Below are positions 1 to 12,100 of a stretch of 64,000 bases of DNA, piece by piece. The number at the start of each line of letters is the position of its first letter. The stretch's first letter is position 1. A program made the position numbers and the translations under genes. The DNA is from Pelodera strongyloides. Taxonomy: Eukaryota; Nematoda; Chromadorea; Rhabditida; Rhabditidae. The notes beneath the pieces are model-generated. The model was not told the origin of the DNA and did not search any database. It saw only the letters and a program-made list of their open reading frames with translations. The stretch covers positions 62,001-126,000 of the forward strand of contig JAANDG010000055.1 in assembly GCA_036852015.1 (NCBI GenBank), given 5' to 3'.

Positions 1-76
1 TCAAAAACGTTTTCTTTCACTTTTCAAAACGTCTCAAACGAGAATCTTTCAAAAACTGGCCATTATTTTGCTTTAA
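1..76. mobile_element. Right end of a TTAAAGCG-type foldback element, cut by the window edge
   Basis: The segment around 46-76 (TTTCAAAAACTGGCC, then TTTTGCTTTAA) matches the inner side and terminus of the better preserved copies at 36,948-37,129 and 60,722-60,919, which end in CCGGTATTTCGCTTTA or CCGGTATTTCGATTTA. The left part lies outside the window. Confidence 0.45.
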
Positions 77-102
77 CAAATTTATACTGAAGAACACGTA
101 TT

Positions 103-270
103 ATCTCTCTATTTCGCTCTCCGTTTCTCTCACGCTCTATTCTCTCTCTCAGTTGCTCTCTCTCTCGTTTCGTTCTTTTCGTTCATTTGTTTCCGTCTCC
201 TCTCTTTCTCTGTCACGCACTCCCTCCCTCTCTCTCTCTTCTCTGTTTTCCTCTCTTTCTCAGTCTCTCT
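103..270. repeat. CT-rich low-complexity tract
   Basis: About 170 bases are dominated by CTCTCT and TTTCTC runs on the plus strand. It lies in the presumed next intron of the minus-strand gene whose exon ends at 292. I see no coding signal in it. Confidence 0.7.
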
Positions 271-291
271 TCATATTCTTCTGATTCTTAC

Positions 292-2795
292 CTGACTATT
301 CTGTGCAGATTCCTCTCCTTCATTCCCATCATCCGTACTGATCACTGGAGATAATTGGGGCTGGAATTTCTGTTCAACAAAAAAATCTTTAAAGCGGTGT
401 GACACGTGCTTTTCAAAAACCAGTACCCGAAATTTGTGTACATAAACATGGAAATGTATATTTCCACGCACATGTTCGATATGTTTAATAGACTCATGTT
501 TCAAAAGTTACACAAATAATAAACAGGAAAACTTCGGGAATAAATAAATGAAAGGTAAGTTAAATAAATAAATTAATAATAAACTGCCTCCTTTACTCCT
601 CCATCTTCTTCGTTAATCGGAACTTCTGCAGAATATTCGATGTACTCGTACTCAACTCCTGTTGTTGTGGTGGACGATTGAGATGTTGTTGCGCTCAAAT
701 CAACAGTTCCCTTGAATTTACTTGGCGAATACTTGGCGAAATTGGCCTAACAACCACCCTAGCAAATTTTCTCTGGACGGAAATACCCTGCCAACAACGT
801 AAGCTCTAAGACTACAGCTTCCTTCAAGATACCTGGTGGACGTTGGCAGTGTAGTAGTTACGGTACTCGACACTGTCGTAACAGGTGCTGTGGTACTCGT
901 CGGCGGTGAGGTTGTAGTTCCTTCCGTTACCGATTGGCTCACCGAAGGAGCAGCTTCTATTGTATCAGCTCTTGATGTGTTGCGCTGCATCTCTACTGCT
1001 GCAGAGGGCAGTAATGTTGTTGTTAGGTTTGATTTCTGCCGTTTCGAATAAAAACGACCTCCAGAGGGGGCTGCGGTCTGCAACAACAAACATTAGGGGA
1101 CAAGTGTCTATGCTTTATTGAAAAACACCAATGATATAAACCCTAGAGCACCCTACCATAAGTACCACGAAGGTATTTTACTTTGCAAAAACGAACTCGC
1201 CTCATAATGAGTAGACATACAGCTGCCCTGAACCCAACTTGCCTAGAAACATAGATACCCTAGGTTGCTGTTTTAAAGTGTGAAAACTGCACTCCCTAGC
1301 GCATCTGAGCACGGCGTGCAAGCGCTTACGGCGCTCAACTTGCACGCCAGAACCCAACGGCGCGTTCCTTTTTTCCAGGCAGCATGCACGCCATTACCTT
1401 GCCGCTTGCACGCCAATGCTTTATGTTCACCGATGCACTTACCGCTGCTCCAACGGTCCTCCATTCCTTCGCCTCATCCTTCTCTCTTATTTTTCCGACA
1501 TTCGTAGCTATTGTTGCCGCTTCTACTTCGTACTGGTTCTTTTCCTGAAATGAATTTCAGTCTTACACGTTTTCAGGTTACAGGTATCAGGTTTTTTTAG
1601 TTAATAGATTAGAAGCTCATAGATACTGCCGAAATACCGCTTAGTGAACATCTCTCGTCGGTACTGTGCGACACCCTGATTATATTTGGAATATATTGAC
1701 TTCGCTGTATGGCCTGGGATGACTCAGTGGAACGTGAGCCGCCGAACGAGACTGAATGAGTGTAACGCGCATTATACAAACATACAGACAAACAATGAAT
1801 AAATAAGCAAAGAAAGTTTAAAAGCCTCACGTCTTCATAGTCGTTGTCAAAGTCGAAAGATTCGACTAGAACTGTTCGTTCTCCTTTGGTGATATCCTCT
1901 ATTGCATGTTGTGGCGGGCGGAGTGATTCGTGTATAAAATATTAAATTATTATTTATGGATGTTCATATTTTTGTTTATTTATTAAATAACACCCAGGTG
2001 TGCATCAAATAATATGGCGAAAAGAAGGACGCGTGTACATATAACGAAAACATTGCTACTGTAGTCGATTAGCAAACGGGTAAAACAAAAATGGAAAGGA
2101 GTACCATTTTCTTCTATCATCGGTGTTTAAAAAATAATTACGAATTATTATATCTGGATGATCATAATCAAATCTACAAGAAAAAAAAAAAAAAAAGCAC
2201 CGAATCAGCACAGAACGGCACTACATTTCGGTCCTTTGCCCGAATTACACAATTACACACTTACCGTGCTTTCAGCTTATATGGTGGTAGTGGTGGTTGT
2301 GGCGTTACATCTCCATCGGTATCTTTTGGAAAAGGCGTCGACGGGACTACCCTAACCACACGAGAAGCGGGCGAAGTAGACGAGCCAGAAGTACATACTA
2401 ATAGAGGCCGACTTGGCGGACAGTCTGTAAACACATAACTAACAACAGAAATAAGTCTTTAGAGCCATATACTGGCAGGCCTTTGGAACTTATTTGGTCA
2501 GCAAAATTCCCACATATTATTGATGAGTCTAATAAGCTAACAAGTAGTAGCGCAGGAAGTTACGTGGTTACGGCTACACTGCAGTGCGGCGCCGCAAAAA
2601 AATCGAGCGCGCTATGTGGTAGCTGCACCGCGCGCTAGCGGCCATATAAAAGTTCATACTCGGAATCTTTGGACATGGCGGTTGGGGTGGACATTCCAAC
2701 TTTGGACATACACATTTTCGCCCGTGGAATGAATACTCGGGCGAGAGAGTGTGACCGAGATGGAGGACGAAGAGAAGCCAGACAAGGACCCACAT
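292..2795 (-). CDS. Unrecognised secreted Cys/Pro-rich, Thr-rich protein (5' part; continues past left edge)
   Basis: I do not recognise this protein. Exons on the minus strand are 2660-2795, 2265-2424, 2142-2173, 1831-1898, 1443-1544, about 799 or 833 to 1077, then about 597-710 (or up to about 747) and 292-369. All but the 799/833 junction have GT-AG sites and matching phase. The start at 2795 opens with a clear signal peptide (MWVLVWLLFVLHLG), then a short Cys/Pro segment (CVCPKLECPPQPPC) and a Pro/Ser region. A very short exon (2142-2173) encodes about ten acidic and aliphatic residues; an acidic FDFDNDYED stretch, a charged segment and a Thr/Ser-rich mucin-like segment (TTTSPPTSTTAPVTT) follow. 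The last full exon carries EYEYIEYSAEVP. It either stops at 573 or uses the donor at 595-596 (GGA|GTAAAG) to join the in-phase exon at 292-369, which ends in a good donor (CAG|GTAAGA). Secreted or extracellular-matrix location is inferred from the signal peptide. No catalytic motif is visible. Confidence 0.6.
1310..1425. repeat. About 110-bp dispersed repeat, copy 1
   Basis: This intronic block contains repeated GGCGTGCA / TGCACGCC words. In reverse complement it matches 28,253-28,376 over about 110 bases (shared words include AAGCGGCAA, GGCGTGCATG and CGTGCAAGTTG). It lies in the intron between the exons at 1443-1544 and 1077 of the secreted-protein gene. Confidence 0.55.
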
Positions 2796-3463
2796 ACCTA
2801 AGGTATTTTAACCTGAAAGGAATACGAGTAGGATACGCAACTTTTGTGAACAACTGTTGTGGATATTGGTGATCGAAATAGAGAGAAGAGAAGAGACACG
2901 AGGCAGTCAGAGATAGACAGATTAGAGAGGGGAACGGGGTACACTTTTGTGTTTCTAAATTCTAAATGCTTCAAAGCGTAAGATTCAGTATGCGAACCAC
3001 CGCTAAGTAATTCAGAATATGTTAATTTGTGTGCATGTGCTGGTCCCATTCTAATACTAAGACCCCTAGCCTAAGGACCACAATGAAACCACCACAGTTC
3101 CTAATAGGTAAACCACTCATAAATCAAACCAACAACTAGCATAAAACTGCTCCAATGCTCTATAAAAACTAAACAAACCTAATTATTATAAAAGCATTAC
3201 TTGGCGCTGATAATTATAGCACACACATTGCAATGTGGAAAATAAAAAAATAAAGATATTGCTCATAAATATACGAAACAAGTAAAAAGCTCCAATGCCA
3301 GAAGTAAAGGGCAAAAGTCTCGAATCACGGCGAAACTGTAATGGCTTTGTGGCTGAGAAAAGAGAAAGTTGTACCTCAAGGCATAAGGTCTGGCAAGAGC
3401 GAACTAGGCAGGGGAAAAAGTAGGCTGAGACTGGTATTTTCGCAAAGGGCAGATACCATTACA

Positions 3464-3632
3464 GGGAGAGAATACTCTCTCTCTCTCTCTCTTTCTTATA
3501 TGGCAGGGAGAGAGAGGAAGATAGTGGGAGAGAGAGAAAGAGAGACAGAGAGAGAACGAGAGAGAGAGAAAAAGAGAGAAAAGAGAGACAGAGAGAAACG
3601 AGAGAGGGAGAGAGAGGGGGGGAGAGAGAATA
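3464..3632. repeat. GA/CT microsatellite-like tract
   Basis: A short CT run (CTCTCTCTCTCTC) is followed by about 130 bases of GAGAGA interrupted by AC, AA and GG. The open frames across it on both strands are products of the repeat. Confidence 0.9.
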
Positions 3633-4773
3633 CGAGCTTTTCCTTGAGTACAGACAGGAAATACGCGTGCATGGCATAACACCAAGCATAAAAAGACCTG
3701 AACTCGAGAATCATATATTAGATGAAGACGAACGTGCAATTGTGAACATTAAATTTTTTAATTCAGAGTATTGTGTGTGAGCTTCTTTATTCCAAACAAG
3801 AAAACCAACAATGTGGTTGGACACATTTCCGACGTTTCGGCTTACGCCATCTTCAGGGCTCAGAATAATTTCCTCAAACTTTGGTAATTAACCCGTTAAA
3901 ATTTTTCTTATTTGTAGTTTATTGTGAATAACAGTTCTAATCATTCCGCACCGTTACATAACGAAGGGTATATGCTATCGTAATTAGTGTATTTAGCCTC
4001 CCCGCCACATTCCACCGATTTGAAATAACTCTGTTGAACACAGAGCACCAGCGAAACTATGAGGACCCATACATTTTTTTCGTTCACAATAAGCAGCTTC
4101 TAATATTCTTTTACATCGAATCAAACCCTGTCGTACGTAAAAATTATAAAAAAAATCAAAGGTGAGGTTAATTCAAAGTTCCCTTGTAAACATACGCATG
4201 CTAACGTTACGGTACTTCGTACTTCTGACTTCTGACTTCAGAGGTACATTCCAAAAGCGTTCAGTCTTTGGTATAAATAATATGATGCGTTCACTTCCCA
4301 AAAACTGTTCATTCCAAAACAAAAATAGTTTATTGATATGGATATTAGACGGTAAATAGGTGTGTGTGCACTAGAACATGCCCGCCGTACCGTAGTCGTT
4401 AGTGTGCGATCTTCGATCGATAAATAAACCCTTGAATGAGCGTGGTCCACCTCCGTTTCCGTATGGAGAGCCCATTGCGCGGAGAGTGCCCAAGTTGCGG
4501 AGATGGCGGAGGGAACCTGAAATGGGCGGGGGTAATTATAGTACGTAAGCGACGGAATAATTATAATACATCATGCGAACACGCGCATTGTGAACACTGG
4601 GCCTTCCTGTTTCGGAGAATTTGTCTCTACATTTTTCGCGTGATCCGCGTTTCTCTCTCCTCCCACTGGGATTCTGGGCACATATACTCCCAGCATTCGT
4701 ACATACGGCCATAGAGTTTCTACACGGCAGCCTCGAGTAGATTACCCCGGACACAAGCATAGGAACTTCATTG

Positions 4774-4982
4774 TTAGCGAAATAGTGGCCCTTTTTTGAA
4801 ACACATGGAGTACACCAGCATTCTTATGCAGCTTATGCAAATGAACATAAATTAGAATAAAAAAACGAGCTAAGTTCGAGCAAATTAGCATAAATACCTT
4901 AATACAGCTGTCCACGATGTTTCAAAAACTGGCCGGTAGCATAAATACCGATAAGCCAGTACGGTATTTATACATTTATACT
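4774..4982. mobile_element. Degraded foldback element of the TTAAAGCG/CCGGCC family
   Basis: It begins TTAGCGAAATAGTGGCC and contains TTTTTGAAACACATGGAGTA, CAGCATTCTTATGCAGCTTA and TGCAAATGA, then TTTCAAAAACTGGCCGGTA. The same words occur in the copies in paa-1 (36,948-37,129) and slc38a9 (60,722-60,919). The 3' part is rearranged by a short local inverted repeat. Confidence 0.6.
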
Positions 4983-6750
4983 ATTTTGTAATAGATTTTC
5001 CGTTTTCATGTTTGGTGATGATATTTGACTTACATAAAAGGGCTTTCAAAAATCAGAATTTCATAAAAAGAATTTTGAATAGAAACAAAATGCTTCAGCG
5101 CCAGTAATTCCAAAAAGGCAATTAGTGAGTAATTGCCTGCGGCACGTATGTATTATCTAACTCCATAAAACCATTTCCGACTTGACTTCCGCTCCACTAA
5201 TTTTGAATAAATATTCGACGAATTCTATTTTCCATATATACTTTTTTATAGAATTGAGTAAAATACATGTGTAATTTCCCTGTCGCTTCGTCAGAAAGCC
5301 CCATTACTCAGAATTGGATCATCAAAACAAAAGGATGCGAAATTGCCGCGCAGAGATGTGCAATTCTAGCTGGCGTACATGGGGTTCACTTATGGCGCGC
5401 TTGCGGCACAAGTACCTTCAAGGGGTACCAAAAGCGAGCCGCACGCCAACTGGAATAACACATACCATTTCTTATCAATGCAGGTGTCCGCCGCGCAGTT
5501 CCTGCATACGTTACCAGACTGTTTACCGTGATACAAAGTTACTACAAGTGCATAGCCAGAAGTTATGGTTTATGAGTGTGCATGTAAAAACCGCCATATT
5601 AGTTTATGCGACTAATAAACAGCCAGTGATGTCAGAAGCATGATATTCGTGTCTTACCTACGCATTGTCAAAAAAAGTATGTTTCGTCTCAGCAACTATA
5701 AAATAAAACAATAAAATGTAAACTTTTCAAAAAGAACATTTTAGTACTGGTTTTCGATCGCTAGTAGGGCGTGTGAATTAACAATAGACTCCCACCCACT
5801 AGACTTTACAAATTAACTGAATCCCCATACAAACAGTATGCATATACCCACGGCTCAGACCTCAGACGACTGTAGTATTATTATTATGATGTGCAAAATA
5901 TTCACAACCCTTTCTTCTATCCAAAGAAGTAATCGTCATATTACATAGTATATATTAAAAAATGTAATAGAGAATCGGTCGCAATTTGTCGCATAAAGTC
6001 ATTTTTATAATTACGAATTACGATGATCTATGTGCTACAGAAGTCGGGTCCACGGGGACGGGAAAACAATATTGCCAAATTTTTCTTGTGCAGAACTTCA
6101 TAAGGATATAAGAAAAATTACTCATAACACTCAATAGTGACCCTCCAAAAGTTCCATCGATGAGCTACCGTACCGACATGCATTTCAGGAAACCAGCTGT
6201 TATACCGCTTTAAGAAATTCTATTCTTGCCCACCTGCTTCCGGTGAATGATAGAGGATTGTCACTACAAGTAACAACAGAATAAGAAGATTCCTCATAGT
6301 TCAAGGTGGACAGCTGCAGTGAATAATAATCACCAAAAATTAGTGAGTTATATGTAAAAGGGGCGGCGCTTCACAAATGGGCGTGGCGGTTTAAAATCAA
6401 GAACAACGATTTCATGAGCCAATGATTTCATATAGTAACCGAGATCAAATGATAAATGGAGCACAGAATCGTTTCAAATTTTCAAAGAACCTAATCAGAG
6501 TACACTATCCATGCGCAAAATATACACAGAATTTCTATAGAAACTCCGAGTTTATAATAAACGTAGTTCTCGTTCACTCATCACAATCACGTGAGACCAA
6601 CCAAAAAATGCATCCCCTTTCAAGCAGATGACACGTGGTTCCGATGCATATGCCGGACCACAAAATTAGCATGTACTATACACCCTTCTCAACAGTTCCG
6701 ACACACACTGCAATATATTTGCACATAATACAGAAGGATACACGTCCACC

Positions 6751-7092
6751 TTAAAGGCATCGGCTCACCTTAAATTGGGTCTGTTTTTTTATTTTCTATA
6801 AGGGATAATAAAAAATTTGGAATACAAAAAGAAGTATTCAATTTCAATACTCACGAAGATATTGGGTGATAAAGTGGTGGATTGATCGGCCCCAAATGCA
6901 AAAAGGGTAATTGTCAGAGACAGTTACCCTGTTTGCATTCGGGGCCGATCAATCCACCACTTTATCACCCAATATCTTCGTGAGTATTGAAATTGAACAC
7001 TACTTTTTGTATCCCAAATATTTATTATCCCTTATAGAAAACAAAGAAACAAAAAAAAACAGTCACAATTTAAGGTGAACCGATCCCTTTAA
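6751..7092. mobile_element. Near-perfect foldback transposon (MITE), about 342 bp
   Basis: The two halves are almost exact reverse complements over about 165 bases: TTAAAGG-ATCGG-TCACCTTAAATTG at the left matches the right end in reverse complement. The centre is a short loop around 6915-6930. It starts TTAAAGG and ends CCTTTAA, which suggests a TTAA target. No transposase frame is present, so it would be non-autonomous. Confidence 0.88.
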
Positions 7093-7595
7093 ACGTATCA
7101 TACCGCCTAGAAGCGTCCCCGAGAAAAGACTAGAAAATGCGAAAACGCAGTTTAAAAAAGTACATTTATTAGTTAGTAATAACACAAAAAATCAGCATAT
7201 AGGGATACAGGTTGAAAAAGGTACAATGTAAAATAGTAATAATAAAACGTGGCACTATAATCGTTCGATACAAATACAGTATACAGTAGTATTCAGCTAT
7301 ACAGAGGTATAGTCAAGTATTTCATTCTCATTGAAACACGGCACTGATGGTTCATTTTAGGCATAGTTCCATTATGGGCCGTAAATGCTCGACGTGCCAT
7401 ACTGCTTTAACTATCCGCAGAAATTGTTTACCACCAGAATTATTTCCATGAAAATGAAAAGAGTCACAAATACCCGGGTGGACTGACTGAATTAAAGAAG
7501 TGAAGTAGAGCAAAGTGTATAAAAATTATATAGAAACAACATTTCAAATCTAATTATAAAACGGTCAAACAAAGAATATCTCGATTGCCCCTTTC

Positions 7596-7753
7596 TTAAA
7601 GCGGTACGGCACCTGGTTTCCAAACGTATGCTGTACAACTGCATTCATATGTATTACATGCAAATTACAGTGCCCTTCTGTGCATATCCAGCACTGAACA
7701 CAGGGAAACCAGTTGTCCAGCATACGTTCTCAACCCGTGCCATACCGCACTAA
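7596..7753. mobile_element. Short foldback element with TTAAAGCGGTA ends
   Basis: The left end TTAAAGCGGTACGGCACC and the right end GTGCCATACCGCACTAA are inverted copies with a few mismatches. AACGTATGCTG is also repeated inverted near the right end. The body is AT-rich and non-coding. Confidence 0.7.
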
Positions 7754-8112
7754 CTTACGGAAAAGGGGGTACAAGTAAAGCGTTAAAATCAAACAAGTAC
7801 CATTGCAAGTCAAGTCACATCGACTATACAAATATACGTAATACAAATAACAAAATAAAAACATATTGGACTGGTTTGTAAATCGGTTGACTAGACTAGG
7901 GGAAATCGCAAATTTTAGTTGCGGGGGGTTATACATATGCAGACACGCGAAGTAAGGGAAGCAATCGCATAACCCACGCAAGGACAAACTTGACTCTTGA
8001 CTAAACAAAATAAGGAGCAAAAGATCGAAAATCAAGCCACCAACGAAAAGGCATGACAAACGGAAAGGGGGTTTCAATAAGTTTGCATAATATATATATA
8101 CCTTTCCCTTAC

Positions 8113-8228
8113 TTAAAGCAACGTGACGCGTTTTTGTGAAACATTTCAAATCGCGTCTTCTGGTGTCATTTTTCATACACTACAGTACAGGGAATGCAGT
8201 TCACAAACCACGTGTCATATCGCTTTAA
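8113..8228. mobile_element. Short foldback element with TTAAAGC ends
   Basis: The left end TTAAAGCAACGTGACGCG and the right end CACGTGTCATATCGCTTTAA are inverted relatives about 30 bases long. No coding frame is inside. Confidence 0.65.
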
Positions 8229-9008
8229 CGTCAAAGACGTTTCCCAATACGTGAGAGTTTGCCATTTTGTCAAGCATAAAGTAAAGCTATACAATAAGAG
8301 AGTTCTAATTTGTCTGCATGAACAAACAAACAATTATAGTACAGTATACTACAGGCTACAGACTAAAGTGCACGGACTACATTCGTCCTTTTGCAGGACA
8401 GGCATTTATAATAAAAGATACATGGGAATGTAGAGCCTCAACGACTCAAATGGCAGGTGAAACATAATTACAAAACGATAAAATCCCATTTCCGACAAAT
8501 GGAAATTGGGAAATTATAAAAAAGCCTCCACCCACAATATTTTGAAGCGATCACACTTACAGCTGCCTCTAGGCTTGATATTCGGAAAAAGTGAATAATA
8601 TAATAGGTAATGACGTGTCGAGTCAAAAGGTAGCTCAAAAGGTAGCGTACCGTAGTACCTCTCTCTCTCTCTGCGCTCCCTCTCCCTCAATAAAGTGCTC
8701 CTGTGGCGAACATATTATGTGCCGAGTCCGAAATGAATCCAACAGGAGATTGTCGTGGGCCGCCGAGAATCCCGGTCCCGGCCGCCAACTCAGCCGATGG
8801 CCCGGCCAGTCCGCTATCCAAAACTGGGTCGGTCAGCCGTAGACAGTTGACTAGCACCTAAATTATTTTACTATATTCTTCACCACTATAATATCGAAAC
8901 GGTGACGCGTCGAGCCAAAAGGTAGTTCACAAGAATGACTTGTAAGACAATAACCCATACCACTATGACGAACACTGACGCGATCTTGGACGAGTAGACG
9001 AGTACTAA

Positions 9009-9130
9009 CTAAGGCGGTATTGCACCTACTTTGGGAAATTTGGCCTATGTAAATTTGGGCACCAAATTTGCATAGGATAACTAGGATTTGCGTATCACAA
9101 ATTTCCCAAAATAGTTCAATACGGCTTTAA
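9009..9130. mobile_element. Short foldback element next to the F-box gene stop codon
   Basis: Ends TAAGGCGGTATTGCACC and TCAATACGGCTTTAA are inverted copies. Inside, GGGAAATTTG and CAAATTTCCC, and TGCATAGGATA with its relatives, also pair. It starts 14 bases past the F-box stop codon, so it should lie in that gene's 3' UTR or replace it. Confidence 0.65.
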
Positions 9131-9143
9131 AAGGAAATATTTG

Positions 9144-12100
9144 TTAAATAACCTCTCCCACCTTGTCCCCGTCTCTCTTTCCCGACAGGGTGATCGTTCC
9201 ATGCAGCTCGCGACCTTTCGAGTTCTTCATGTGGAATTCGGGGTCATCAACACGGTCGCTAAAAATACCCACGATAAACAGTTATAAAAAAAAATGACTG
9301 CGCCAGAAAACTTAACGTGTCACGAGCCTACTTTATTTGCTACGGACGTTCCTGAGGCCATATCCACCACTCCGATTCCCTCGGGACAGGAAATAACATT
9401 CTAATGTGAGACACGCTGAGAAAAAGACGGGGTATTCCCCATGGGGAATTGAATGGTGAATATGACCTCAGAACGAGGGAGTAACTCTCACGAATTTTTC
9501 AAGCAGCCGGCATCTTAACTCAAATTACAACAAACAACAAGATGCTCCAAACTCAAACAATAAAATCATGTTAGACAATCCGCACTACTGTTTCAAAGAC
9601 CCATACAATGCTTTATGTTGTACACCATGAAGGAGCGTGGGAAGATCAATGAGGAATTGTCCTTCTAAGATCAGCCATCTCAGATCACGATTCCCAGTTA
9701 TCCAGTCCTGCAATCAGAATTTCTTTTGGTCATTATGGCATCGACCTTCTCTGACCTCACTCCCTTTCTCTCCAGTCTCTGTGTAAAAACAAAATAACAA
9801 AAGTTTGTTAGGGTACTTTACCGGCTTTCCAGCACACATACACACGCCCTCCCCCCCCCCCCCCCCCCCCCTCGGTATGTAAACATACACCCAAAAAGGT
9901 ATGCTCGGAAAAGCTTGTCAAATGATCATGTTTCATGCTTACAATTTCAACTGGTGGTCGTACGTAACAGTTACTAGATCTCTTGTAGCAAACCCGACCT
10001 TTAGTAAATCCAGTCGTTCTGGATCTTACCTTAATCAATGAGTTGAGCAATCTCGAGTTGACATTATTCACGTATACATGGATGTAGGCACATCGGGGAG
10101 CCGCAGTTATCCAAGGAGCATCAACTGGGAGGAGAGTGGCCGAACGGGGAGAGGGAGGACAACGCACCGACAGGGCACCCACCTTCTGGAAAATACCTAT
10201 CCTTAGATTAGGATACCTTAGGGAACCACCTTTTGGAACATACATACTATTCTATTCCTCGATCTCGATGAATACGTATGTTTCAATTCAAAAGTTTGCG
10301 ATAAATAAGCTTGTGTGCCCAGTTCAGCTTATCCACAGTATTCCACAGTATGTAAACCAAAAGGGCGCTCTGCGCGCCTAGCCCCGTACGTGCAAAAACA
10401 GTGAATACAAGCAGCACAATCTCTATTAGAAACTCAAAGAAAACCCACCGCCGCAATTTGCCACATAAACTGTACAGCCTCATGCGTATTCGCTTCCACA
10501 CAGTGAATAGTATTATGCTCTGCCAAGTTCATTTCCGCTAGAGAATCGGTCAGATACTGCATCTCCTCATCGGTGAAGCACAACAAACACATGTAGTCGG
10601 CCAGATCCGGCTAAATGATAAAACTACAATTCAGCAGATGACACACGAAGGGCTGGCGGAAGTCATCATCACTAAAAGTCTTCAAGTATCAGGATCTACA
10701 ATAAAAAACTCAATCGGTCAGAAACACGAAACGAAGCGGGGAAGGGGGTCTCACATATTAAAGTGGATACAGGGTATCACATAAACAGCATACCTTGCCG
10801 AAAACGAGATGCACCGCGAAGAGTTCATTTGTCAAGAAGCGATGTAGATGCTGGGCGATCGAACCGACAGGGTCTGATGTGTAACACCTAAATAAATACT
10901 AGGTGGGCATTCAAAAAATGAAGAACATTTTTTATCTGATACAGATGCCACTACACACATATATTCAGGGTATATGCCTCGCCGGTGACTCCGGAGGTAA
11001 GGGGTAAGGAAAGGTTTGGATATTTATACCAGGTTGTTTTTTGCTCCAATTCCTTGTTCTCTTTCGCTGGTAAGCTGGTCACTAAATTAAGCTTTAACCT
11101 TTTGACATACCTTCTAGTCTTCGATCGTAAGTGTCCATGTATACCATATCCTTTGGCCTTGAATCGTTCTATTTCACGACCACCAAATCGTTCGCCTCGC
11201 TTATACACGCCGCCACAGAAGCATCTGGAAGGAAAGGATAAGAAGTAAGAAGCAGATCTTAAGAAGTAAGAAGTTTAGTTGTAGCTTAAGAGTCTAAAAA
11301 TCATACGGTATTTGTGAATGATGTAACCAAACTATGAATCGAACAGCAAGTTTAAAAAAAACACGATAAATGAACTTAAACTTACGGTTCCCCACATCTC
11401 AGATCCTTCTTCATAATATCATCCAACGAGTTTTTATCAAAGATTTCATAGCTAAGGATCGGTTTCTTTTGCGTCAACACCTCCACCTCGTACAAAGCGG
11501 CGAGACGCTAAATGTTGTAAATATATAAAGGATGTTCTATTCTAAATATATTTTTTACTATTACTAATAAAACTATAACTTTTGAAAGAACTATAAGTGT
11601 ATCGAACAACTTCGTTACGGTACGCAAGTGGCACAGAAATTTGTGATCATGTGTTATCTATTTTGCTAACACTGCTAACATTTGTATGTGCATCAAACTA
11701 TTCGATGATAGGTGTAGGTGACATAAACATACCAATTTTCTAATGGTGACAGTCAACGGTATCTTTCCATGAAGTGCTTCGACGTGCGATTTCAACACAC
11801 GGCCCGATTGTTTGCAAGCCTAAAAAGGGCTTTTTGAAAAATAAATTACACAATCATGAAGATGAAGCAATCATGACTTCAGACTTCTGCTCTAAGAAAA
11901 ACAACCTAATGGTATGCAAGAACAGGCGTTAGACCAGAAAACTGTTAACTCACAAATAGTGTGTCAAAATCAAGGAAGGAGAGAATGTGAACTCGTATTT
12001 CCGCAGGCAGTAATAGGAAGTCTTCAAATCGCTGAAACATAAGTAGATGTGCACAGAGTAGAGAAAACACGGTTCCCTTCAATGTCGGACTGATGAAACA

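Larger units (their letters stand above)
2796..9143. other. Gene-poor intergenic region with repeats
   Basis: I found no set of exons with coding character and matching splice phase across this 6.3 kb. It holds a GA microsatellite, several foldback elements (listed separately) and short unsupported open frames. It should contain the upstream region of the minus-strand secreted-protein gene (start 2795) and the 3' end of the F-box gene (stop 9144). Confidence 0.5.

Noticed and set aside
3404..3739. Open frames of 70-110 codons on both strands over the GA/CT tract
   Set aside because: They are produced by the dinucleotide repeat, with Arg/Glu or Leu/Ser monotony and no splice or start context.
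5314..5643. 109-codon plus-strand frame in the gene-poor region
   Set aside because: Mixed composition, no recognisable motif and no joining exons. The sequence resembles repeat-derived GC-rich blocks.
7730..8176. 148-codon minus-strand frame
   Set aside because: It runs across two foldback elements and AT-rich DNA, with hydrophobic, low-complexity content and no family match.
8591..8842. GC-rich 83-codon plus-strand frame
   Set aside because: A short GC-rich patch flanked by two similar words (GACGNGTCGAGNCAAAAGGTAG). No intron or homologue evidence; possibly a repeat remnant.
10434..10448. F-box gene ending at the in-frame stop near 10,434
   Set aside because: A donor (GCG|GTGGGT) just before it joins in phase to three further coding exons down to 9,144. 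I kept the longer model but note the short form as an alternative.
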